Below are positions 1-5,119 of a DNA stretch of 5,119 nt, in pieces. Position 1 is the stretch's first letter. Each line of letters opens with the position of its first letter. The stretch spans positions 1-5,119 of the forward strand of contig JAEYXC010000288.1 in the NCBI GenBank assembly GCA_023428655.1, in the 5' to 3' direction. The stretch comes from Bacillota bacterium (GTDB taxonomy: Bacteria > Bacillota > Clostridia > Lachnospirales > Lachnospiraceae). The position numbers and the translations under genes are program-made. Below the pieces are notes generated by a model. The model ran no database searches and was not told where the DNA came from. It saw only the letters and a program-made list of their open reading frames with translations.

Positions 1-2076
1 ATAAAGCTCTGATATATCATCATATTTACTTACATTAAAAGCAAAATCCTCAAGACCGGTGACATCCAAGGAATCTGCTATAAAGTAATGCGTTCGAAGC
101 AATACCACATAATCCTCGCCTAACTCCTTCTTTAGCATATGGAGATCCAGCTTAAGAGCGAATTTATAAGCACCGTGTCCATAATACTCATCGTCCCTCC
201 AGGTCGGAGCATAGAGTATGGTTTTCTTCCCCTCCGGAATATGTAGCTTTTTCTTGATATCAGCAGCGATCCGTGCCTTACCGGGATGGTGCATGATATC
301 ATTTCTGGGATAACCGAATTCCAGAACCTCCTTATCAAATAAAAAGGCGCGACGGAAGGTTTCTGTAGAAAAGCGGTTTGCGGAAACCAGATAATCCCAG
401 CTTCTGGACTGCTTATAAAACTGCGCCTTATGGAGTGGAGAAGCACCCATAACCTCTTCCATATCAAATACCAGCTTCTTTAACGGTGTACCGTGCCAGG
501 TCTCTAAAAATACAGTTCCCGGCCTTTTTTTCATCCATTCCGGCTGTCTGACATTGAAGATATTGTATTTACAGCGAGCCAAATAATAGCAATAACGAAG
601 ACTAAAACGCTTTACTCTCGTAGGTCCATACGGTATTTGAGCCTTTGAGTTTGTCACCCAGATAAATCGATATTTTCCGGGATAATACTTGCATAGGTAC
701 TCATAAATATATTTCGGACTATCGGAATAGCTCTTTCCAAAAAAGCTTTCACAGAACACCCAATTCTCACGGATTGGAAGCTTGGAGAATAGTTTATTAT
801 AAAGATAATAAGCAAAAACCCGTTTATTTTTCTTTATCTTTCTAAGCTTCTTGATGCCCAGATGTCTTGTGACAATTACCGTCGCTCTCGTCACATTGTT
901 ACTTAACAGAGCCTTCACGAGTTTCCTTCGATACTTCTTCAGTTTTTTAATTTTTTCGGGATTGACCTGAGCCACCGCATTACGCATAAGCTGGAAACGC
1001 TCCTTGCGCCATATCTCCTTTTCACAGCGGCGAAGTCTCGGTGCATAGGTTCCTGTGTAGTAGGAAATCAGCTTGTCCTCCAAGTAACTTCTTAAAGGAG
1101 TATTCTCAGTAGTATAATCCCTTGACTGTTGATATGCCTGAATGTATTCCTCAAACTTATCCTCTGTCTTGGATTGGGACAGGGCAGGATAATGGATCGG
1201 ATCATTATGTTTTCTTTTTATGTATACTGCTTCCGGTACATAGGAACAAGCTTTAACCAGCTGTAAGGCTTGTACCAGGAAGGTTGAATCCGAGAAAAAG
1301 ATAAAATTCTCATTGAAGCGAATGTCATTCTCATTCAAAAAGCTTCTGCGAAACAGAATACCCAACACGGATACATTACGTAATCCCTTTCTTGTCACAA
1401 AGAGAGAATGATATGCTTCTGCTATCTTCGCAAGCGCGTCAGCATCCACATTGGCAACTGCTGCCAGCTTCTCCTGAACCTTCATGATCTTCTTCTGACG
1501 TCGAGTAAGCTTAGGCGTATCCACTTCCTCGGATACTGTATTCATGATCTCCTGATCAGCCTGCTCCTGCTCCCCTTGCTCTACATCACTTGGATCTTGG
1601 TCATCGCCTGTGTTCTCATCCGCTTCAACTAGGGAAGATAGATACACGGTACGACCAAACCAGGTGGATTTCTTCTTACCATAGGTAAAGTCCGCTTTCT
1701 GTTCGTCAGCCTCACGAACCAGCATTCCTAAGGTATCACTTAAGATATAATCATCACTATCAAGGAAATAAACATACTCTCCGACTGCAGCTTCAAGTCC
1801 GGCGTTTCTGGCATTGGCTACACCACTGTAGCCTTTAAATTGCTCCTCTATCTTCATCTTACCGAATTTACGGTTTGCTAATTGTGAGTCACTTAACTCA
1901 ATCACATTCAGATTCAAATCCTGATATTGATGGATCAGCTCTGTGACATCCTCCTTAACATGATCAAGAACCAGAATCGTCTCATAATTGGTCAAACCCT
2001 GATCACGGATACTTTCTAAGCAATCTCTCAGAAAGTGAATCCCCTTATGAAAGGGAACAATAATACTTAATTTCAC
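1..2076 (-). CDS. Bifunctional family-2 glycosyltransferase / TagF-like CDP-glycerol glycerophosphotransferase, 3' end missing
   Basis: The frame is open from a GTG at 2076-2074 to the left edge (692 codons, no internal stop), so the C-terminus is lost. Residues 1-110 are a GT-A glycosyltransferase: a KLSIIVPF opening strand, VANARNAGL near 85-93 and the nucleotide/metal-binding DSDD at 106-109. Residues 151-188 are an acidic insert. Residues 373-419 are a very basic linker. From about 430 the sequence is TagF-like: RENWVFCESFFG (436-447), WHGTP (527-531), GYPRND (588-593), YAPTWRDD (622-629), RTH (661-663), SKYDD (683-687). H528 and H663 lie about as far apart as the two essential histidines described in staphylococcal TagF. 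Family knowledge: this domain transfers glycerol-phosphate from CDP-glycerol to a lipid-linked acceptor at the inner membrane face. Inference: the enzyme builds a teichoic-acid-like or glycerol-phosphate-decorated surface glycan. An in-frame TGA at 2097-2095 rules out a longer start, and AAGGTG lies 5 nt upstream of the GTG. The exact sugar and acceptor are unknown. Confidence 0.93.
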   Translation of the reverse strand, partial: MKLSIIVPFHKGIHFLRDCLESIRDQGLTNYETILVLDHVKEDVTELIHQYQDLNLNVIELSDSQLANRKFGKMKIEEQFKGYSGVANARNAGLEAAVGEYVYFLDSDDYILSDTLGMLVREADEQKADFTYGKKKSTWFGRTVYLSSLVEADENTGDDQDPSDVEQGEQEQADQEIMNTVSEEVDTPKLTRRQKKIMKVQEKLAAVANVDADALAKIAEAYHSLFVTRKGLRNVSVLGILFRRSFLNENDIRFNENFIFFSDSTFLVQALQLVKACSYVPEAVYIKRKHNDPIHYPALSQSKTEDKFEEYIQAYQQSRDYTTENTPLRSYLEDKLISYYTGTYAPRLRRCEKEIWRKERFQLMRNAVAQVNPEKIKKLKKYRRKLVKALLSNNVTRATVIVTRHLGIKKLRKIKKNKRVFAYYLYNKLFSKLPIRENWVFCESFFGKSYSDSPKYIYEYLCKYYPGKYRFIWVTNSKAQIPYGPTRVKRFSLRYCYYLARCKYNIFNVRQPEWMKKRPGTVFLETWHGTPLKKLVFDMEEVMGASPLHKAQFYKQSRSWDYLVSANRFSTETFRRAFLFDKEVLEFGYPRNDIMHHPGKARIAADIKKKLHIPEGKKTILYAPTWRDDEYYGHGAYKFALKLDLHMLKKELGEDYVVLLRTHYFIADSLDVTGLEDFAFNVSKYDDISELY
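1513..1626 (-). other. Acidic, glutamine-rich low-complexity insert within the glycosyltransferase domain
   Basis: This stretch encodes residues 151-188 of the glycosyltransferase/TagF-like protein. I count 15 Asp/Glu and no Lys/Arg in 38 residues, with several Gln. It follows the strand ending near GRTVYLSSLV and is followed at once by a basic stretch (KLTRRQKKIMK). The reading frame is intact across it, so it is not a frameshift product. It is probably a disordered surface loop. Its role is unknown. Confidence 0.7.
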
Positions 2077-2148
2077 GATAGCACCTTGCCTTTCTCAAAT
2101 AGAGTACCGGAAGTTCATTTCTTCTCGGCGTAAAGCAGCCTTAGCTGT

Positions 2149-2154
2149 ATTATA
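2149..2154 (-). promoter_or_regulatory. Possible -10 box for the glycosyltransferase/TagF gene
   Basis: On the minus strand this is a perfect TATAAT, about 72 nt upstream of the GTG start. The sequence 17 nt further upstream (GTGGGC) is not a recognisable -35 box, and a TTGATA at 2171-2166 is too close (11 nt). The region is AT-rich, so a chance match is quite possible. Confidence 0.22.
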
Positions 2155-2372
2155 TTAATTTTTTATATCAAGCCCACCGCTTGTAACTGCTGATCAATGA
2201 CGCAATTTACAATGGCCGGGTATATTAATGTAATAATATTGTACTTCCTAAAAAATAGGTTTTTACATATAAAATTTTCCACAAAAAAATGCCAACAGAT
2301 ACCATAACCCAAACTAGGATTAAAAAGACGGAAGAATAAGAAACCTCCGAAGCATCTTGAAGACATCGTTAC

Positions 2373-2394
2373 CCGTATAGAATAACAGATACGG
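2373..2394. repeat. Small inverted repeat (CCGTAT / ATACGG)
   Basis: CCGTAT at 2373-2378 is mirrored by ATACGG at 2389-2394 around a 10-nt loop. Two more pairs form beyond a one-base bulge. There is no following T-run on either strand, so it does not read as an intrinsic terminator. It could be a regulatory hairpin in the long leader of the minus-strand gene, a protein-binding site, or chance. Confidence 0.3.
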
Positions 2395-2460
2395 TACCAT
2401 GAAATAGTCATCTTGATTTTAGCAAATAATAAACTTTCCCGCAATGATTTTATTCTTCCA

Positions 2461-2489
2461 TTGCTTTTGCCACATTTTTGCTGTAAAAT
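2461..2489 (+). promoter_or_regulatory. Candidate promoter for the transporter gene
   Basis: TTGCTT at 2461-2466 and TAAAAT at 2484-2489 are separated by 17 nt, the usual spacing for a housekeeping sigma-A promoter, and lie about 75 nt upstream of the transporter start. A second option a little further on is TTGCTG at 2478-2483 with TATAAC at 2502-2507 (18-nt spacer). Both are imperfect matches in AT-rich sequence, and I cannot choose between them. Confidence 0.33.
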
Positions 2490-2530
2490 TCTCTCGTATA
2501 TTATAACATCAACTATGTATTTTATCACTT

Positions 2531-2542
2531 ATTTTATAAAAT
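2531..2542. repeat. 12-bp perfect palindrome upstream of the transporter ribosome binding site
   Basis: The sequence ATTTTATAAAAT is perfectly self-complementary. It ends 9 bp before the Shine-Dalgarno sequence of the transporter gene and lies downstream of both candidate promoters, where a repressor site could act. It consists only of A and T in an AT-rich region, so chance is a fair explanation. Confidence 0.25.
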
Positions 2543-2563
2543 GCAAGAAAAAAGGAAGGGTTT

Positions 2564-3700
2564 ATGAAAAATCTTATCTCGTCACTAAATGCTTACATAA
2601 AAAAGGAAGCAGTCCTATGCATTGCCGGTCTTGCCGCCATCATTACCATGTTCTTTGTTCCCCCAAGTCCCCAGTATCTAACCTATATCGATTTTCGTGT
2701 TCTTGGATTATTGTTTTGTCTTATGGCCGTTGTTTCCGGCTTTAATAAAACAGGAGTATTTGTTCTTCTTTCCGAGAAGATTCTTTTACGCGTTGCCAAT
2801 GTCAGATCCATTGCACTGGTATTAATCCTGCTTTGCTTTTTTTCTTCTATGTGGATCACAAACGATGTAGCATTGATTACCTTTGTGCCCTTTGCTATAC
2901 TAATCCTCACCATGACCGGACACACCGAACAGCTATTACAAATCGTTGTGCTCCAGACAATTGCAGCCAATCTGGGAAGTATGTTAACTCCCGTAGGAAA
3001 CCCACAGAATCTCTTTCTATATTCGGAGTATAACATAACCATTACTGATTTTATAAAAATAACCCTTCCCTATACTCTGATTTCACTGTTTTTAATATGG
3101 ATTGCAACCTTATTTATCCCAAAAAAGCATATCAGTTTTACGCTTTCAAATATACAAAAAACAGACAAGCATCGGCCATATGCGATTGCATTATATAGTG
3201 GCCTATTTCTTGTCTGTCTCGCTTGTGTACTAAGATTAATCAATGATTGGATTACCTTATTGATTGTCCTGATCAGTATTCTGATTGCAGATCGTAGTAT
3301 ATTCAAAAAGATCGATTATTCCCTTCTTCTCACCTTTGTCTGCTTCTTTGTATTTGTCGGTAATATTTCAACGATACCAATCATCAAAGATTTTATTGCT
3401 GCACTTTTAATGGGACGGGAGTTCCTCGTATCCATTCTGGCAAGTCAGGTTATCAGTAATGTTCCGGCGGCAGTCTTACTGTCTGCCTTCACGTCTGATT
3501 ATAAAGCAATGATTCTAGGTACCAATCTCGGTGGCTTAGGGACTCTGGTTGCTTCTCTGGCGAGCTTAATCTCCTATAAGCTTTATAGTAAGACAACGGG
3601 TGCTAACCCCTCAAGGTATCTGGTTATCTTTACCTTATATAACCTTGCCTTCTTACTTCTGCTGTGCATAAGCTATTCGATCATGACCTTTCAAATCTAA
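2564..3700 (+). CDS. Ion transporter superfamily permease (CitM/SLC13/ArsB-like)
   Basis: This encodes a 378-residue, strongly hydrophobic protein with about ten membrane segments and no signal peptide. The motifs fit the two inverted repeats of this superfamily. In the first half they are SMWITNDVAL (95-104) and ANLGSMLTPVGNPQNL (135-150), the latter with the family's GNPxN re-entrant loop. In the second half they are FVGNIS (264-269), SNVPAAVLLS (298-307) and NLGGLGTLVASLASL (321-335). Residues 187-205 and 242-252 are polar cytoplasmic or connecting loops. Known members move citrate, other di- and tricarboxylates, sulfate, arsenite or Na+/H+. The substrate cannot be read from sequence. The protein is shorter than many relatives (usually over 400 residues), but both halves are present and it looks intact. 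AAGGAAGGG at 2552-2560 is a strong ribosome binding site just ahead of the ATG. It stands alone on this strand and converges with the lipoprotein gene 24 bp downstream. Confidence 0.88.
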   Translation: MKNLISSLNAYIKKEAVLCIAGLAAIITMFFVPPSPQYLTYIDFRVLGLLFCLMAVVSGFNKTGVFVLLSEKILLRVANVRSIALVLILLCFFSSMWITNDVALITFVPFAILILTMTGHTEQLLQIVVLQTIAANLGSMLTPVGNPQNLFLYSEYNITITDFIKITLPYTLISLFLIWIATLFIPKKHISFTLSNIQKTDKHRPYAIALYSGLFLVCLACVLRLINDWITLLIVLISILIADRSIFKKIDYSLLLTFVCFFVFVGNISTIPIIKDFIAALLMGREFLVSILASQVISNVPAAVLLSAFTSDYKAMILGTNLGGLGTLVASLASLISYKLYSKTTGANPSRYLVIFTLYNLAFLLLLCISYSIMTFQI

Positions 3701-3724
3701 CCGGATACCTATTTCGTAATTCTA

Positions 3725-4534
3725 TTAACTGATCCAATTTCCTTCTTTGGTGATCTCCCATTGTCCCTTCACAAATGCAGCGGTAACTTCACTTGCACCG
3801 ATGGCTCCGTCACCACCCCTCCATTTACTGACGGAGCAGGTGATCACCTCTTTTTTATCGTTATAGGACATTTCCGAGATTTCTATCAAGATACCATCCG
3901 TAAAAATCAACTTCTCCTCGTTGATTAACCCCTGATCTGCCAGCTCCTCGAAGGTACCCTCTACCACTTCAAGTCCATAGGCCTCACTGACTTTCGCAAG
4001 GATCAACTCCTTTTCGATATCGGTCAAATTAATCCAAGCAGAGGTATCAAGAGCGATCATCTTAATATCACTGTTAAGCCCAGCGTCCTCTTGAAAGATA
4101 TCATCAATTAATGACAGATATCCCTCTATAAGATTGTTATGCCCCACCCTCTCTATCCTGTCTGCCGTAAGCTGAGCTGGATAGGATTCCGCAATCATTC
4201 CGTCATAGCTTATCAAAAGAATATCTCCAACTCTTAATTCCTCCGACGAAATGGATGCACCACTCTCATCGACAATCACGGTATCCCTAAGATGAACCGA
4301 AATCTTATCGGAGGATCTGACCTCATTGCTATCCGCATTCGGAGCTACTAATAAGGAATTACCACCTTCAAGCAGCTCTGCCTGAAAGGTATATATTTCT
4401 TCTGCATTACCTACCGGTGACTGATCCGTTAGGGAGGGATCCCTCGTATCGGAACCCTTCTCCTTTATTTTACAGCCTCCCAATAGGAAGACAGCAAGCA
4501 TTACCATCGTCAATAACTTAATTATTGCTTTCAT
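3725..4534 (-). CDS. Exported lipoprotein with DUF3221-like domain and a C-terminal module
   Basis: This 269-residue protein begins with a classic lipoprotein signal: Lys-containing start, hydrophobic core (5-18) and lipobox LGGC with Cys21 as the predicted lipidated residue. It should sit on the outer face of the membrane. After a polar tether (22-46), residues 47-130 form a small beta-rich domain resembling DUF3221/YobA-like lipoproteins (conserved feel around SDKISVHL, SSEELRVGD and PAQLTADRI). Residues 135-269 form a second module with ALDTSAW (161-167), FTDGILIEI (211-219), SKWRGGDGAIGA (236-247) and a terminal WEITKEGNWIS. I believe this module recurs in other clostridial lipoproteins, but I cannot name a family. 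The ribosome binding site AAGGGAG lies 7 nt upstream of the ATG. It follows the LCP gene on the same strand after 101 bp, so co-transcription is plausible. Biochemical function is unknown. Confidence 0.85.
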   Translation of the reverse strand: MKAIIKLLTMVMLAVFLLGGCKIKEKGSDTRDPSLTDQSPVGNAEEIYTFQAELLEGGNSLLVAPNADSNEVRSSDKISVHLRDTVIVDESGASISSEELRVGDILLISYDGMIAESYPAQLTADRIERVGHNNLIEGYLSLIDDIFQEDAGLNSDIKMIALDTSAWINLTDIEKELILAKVSEAYGLEVVEGTFEELADQGLINEEKLIFTDGILIEISEMSYNDKKEVITCSVSKWRGGDGAIGASEVTAAFVKGQWEITKEGNWIS

Positions 4535-4635
4535 CGCATTCTCCCTTCAATAATTGATTTGTAGTTATAGTCAATAGACGATGTCATGCTTTAAAGCGTT
4601 CCATTTCAATACAGGTATTAATATCACTCTTCCCG
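4535..4635. other. Short gap between LCP gene and lipoprotein gene
   Basis: This 101-bp spacer between two minus-strand genes holds the lipoprotein's ribosome binding site at its left end. It shows no stem-loop followed by a T-run, so no intrinsic terminator for the LCP gene. A 10-bp palindrome GCTTTAAAGC lies at 4588-4597. A TTGACT (4574-4569) and a TATAAC (4569-4564) overlap, so they cannot form one promoter. Read-through from the LCP gene is therefore the simpler expectation. Confidence 0.45.
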
Positions 4636-5119
4636 CTAATCAGAACTATTTCCATAGATAAATTCTCGAAGCTTCCTTCTGGTATCGTCCCAGCTCTTAG
4701 GGACAAGAACCTCCTGTTTATAACGACCAATCTGAACCCACTCACTGTTATAGCTGTTATCCATAGGTACACGATAAGACTTTATTGCATTCTTTTCCAA
4801 GTATACAGCCTGTTGCAGATATTTATTATAAGCTTCCTTAGTGATATCTGTCTTTATATCAATGTTAGTGATAATATTATTCATAATCAATCCCAACTGA
4901 ATAACATTCTTCTTACGCAGCTTCTCAAATATCTTCTCCAAAACGATTCTCTGTCTCTGGGTACGTCCGAAGTCACTGCCTTCTGTCTCCGTCGGCACCT
5001 TACGTATTCTACAATACCCCAGCACCTGATTTCCATTCATATGCTGGACACCTGCAACGACGTTGCGATAAGCAGGATTGGAGATATAATTAGTCGTTCT
5101 CAGGTATTGTGCTTCCGTT
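4636..5119 (-). CDS. LCP (LytR-CpsA-Psr) family protein, C-terminal part; start beyond right edge
   Basis: The frame is open from the right edge (first whole codon 5118-5116) to a TAG at 4638-4636, giving 160 codons. The Met at 5040-5038 is internal, because family-like sequence continues upstream of it (YISNPAYRNVVAGVQHMNG). Diagnostic motifs are MNGNQVLGYCRIR (5040-5002), the LCP 'NGxQALxYxRxR' block, followed by SDFGRTQRQR (4977-4948), whose arginines bind the polyprenyl pyrophosphate in characterised members. The C-terminus (VPMDNSY, then EVLVPKSWDDTRRKLREFIYG) matches the usual clostridial LCP ending, so this end is complete. Family knowledge: LCP proteins are membrane-anchored, face outside, and transfer undecaprenyl-linked wall teichoic acids or capsule-like glycans to peptidoglycan. 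The N-terminal cytoplasmic tail, membrane helix and first part of the domain are not in this window. It lies upstream of the lipoprotein gene on the same strand. Confidence 0.92.
   Translation of the reverse strand, partial: TEAQYLRTTNYISNPAYRNVVAGVQHMNGNQVLGYCRIRKVPTETEGSDFGRTQRQRIVLEKIFEKLRKKNVIQLGLIMNNIITNIDIKTDITKEAYNKYLQQAVYLEKNAIKSYRVPMDNSYNSEWVQIGRYKQEVLVPKSWDDTRRKLREFIYGNSSD

Larger units (their letters stand above)
2077..2563. other. Intergenic region between divergent genes, no convincing gene
   Basis: This 487 bp AT-rich gap separates the starts of the minus-strand glycosyltransferase/TagF gene and the plus-strand transporter gene. It should hold the promoters of both. The minus strand is open for 121 codons from 2528 to 2163, but the product has no recognisable motif, is rich in Ile, Phe, Cys and Arg, and lacks a good ribosome binding site, so I do not call it. 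Visible structure is limited to a 6-bp inverted repeat at 2373-2394, a 12-bp AT palindrome at 2531-2542 and scattered TATAAT-like boxes. No tRNA, known riboswitch or terminator with a T-run is evident. Confidence 0.7.

Noticed and set aside
132..467. 111-codon minus-strand frame
   Set aside because: It overlaps the TagF domain in another frame. The TagF frame carries the conserved motifs across the same bases.
1408..1632. 74-codon plus-strand frame, Leu-rich
   Set aside because: It lies wholly opposite the intact glycosyltransferase/TagF frame and is an antisense shadow.
2212..2307. 31-codon plus-strand frame starting ATG GCC GGG
   Set aside because: There is no Shine-Dalgarno sequence upstream, and the product lacks any recognisable pattern.
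2294..2392. 9-bp direct repeat AACAGATAC at 2294-2302 and 2384-2392
   Set aside because: A 9-bp repeat within about 490 bp of skewed composition is expected by chance, and no third copy is present.
2369..2400. T-box-like TGGTACCG on the minus strand next to an inverted repeat
   Set aside because: Only eight bases resemble the T-box core, there is no downstream terminator with T-run, and the downstream gene is not amino-acid related. Probably chance.
2163..2528. 121-codon open frame on the minus strand
   Set aside because: It has no recognisable domain, an atypical composition rich in Cys, Ile, Phe and Arg, and no convincing ribosome binding site. AT-rich intergenic sequence explains it.
2683..3042. 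119-codon minus-strand frame opposite the transporter
   Set aside because: It is antisense to a transporter with clear family motifs, and has no motif or ribosome binding site of its own.
4564..4574. TTGACT and TATAAC as a promoter for the lipoprotein gene
   Set aside because: The two boxes overlap by one base, so they cannot serve as -35 and -10 of the same promoter, and neither has a good partner at proper spacing.
4584..4772. 62-codon minus-strand frame
   Set aside because: It overlaps the LCP C-terminus in another frame, and the LCP frame is supported by family sequence through to its stop.

Overview
The window looks like the chromosome of a low-GC Gram-positive anaerobe, most likely a Clostridia/Lachnospiraceae member. 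This is inferred from the AT-rich sequence, purine-rich Shine-Dalgarno sites (for example AAGGGAG and AAGGAAGGG), a lipobox lipoprotein, and two gene families of the Gram-positive cell envelope. I see no rRNA, tRNA, CRISPR array, insertion sequence or phage gene.

Layout, left to right. (1) Positions 1-2076, minus strand: the first 692 codons of a large two-domain enzyme. It has an N-terminal family-2 glycosyltransferase, a very basic linker and a C-terminal TagF-like CDP-glycerol glycerophosphotransferase. It starts at a GTG and its last residues lie beyond the left edge. (2) Positions 2077-2563: an AT-rich gap of 487 bp between divergent genes, with weak promoter-like sequences and small inverted repeats but no convincing gene. 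(3) Positions 2564-3700, plus strand: a compact 378-residue membrane transporter of the ion transporter superfamily (CitM/SLC13/ArsB-like). (4) Positions 3725-4534, minus strand: a 269-residue lipoprotein with a DUF3221-like N-terminal domain and a separate C-terminal module. It converges on the transporter gene with only 24 bp between the stop codons. (5) Positions 4636-5119, minus strand: the C-terminal part of an LCP (LytR-CpsA-Psr) family protein whose start lies beyond the right edge.

How they may work together: TagF-like enzymes extend glycerol-phosphate type polymers at the inner face of the membrane, and LCP proteins attach undecaprenyl-linked anionic polymers to peptidoglycan outside. 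Having both on the same strand, with an exported lipoprotein directly after the LCP gene, suggests a neighbourhood devoted to cell-surface polymers. The transporter lies between them on the opposite strand and need not belong to that function. The genes are recognisable families. The less ordinary points are an acidic low-complexity insert inside the glycosyltransferase domain, the basic linker, and the two-module lipoprotein.
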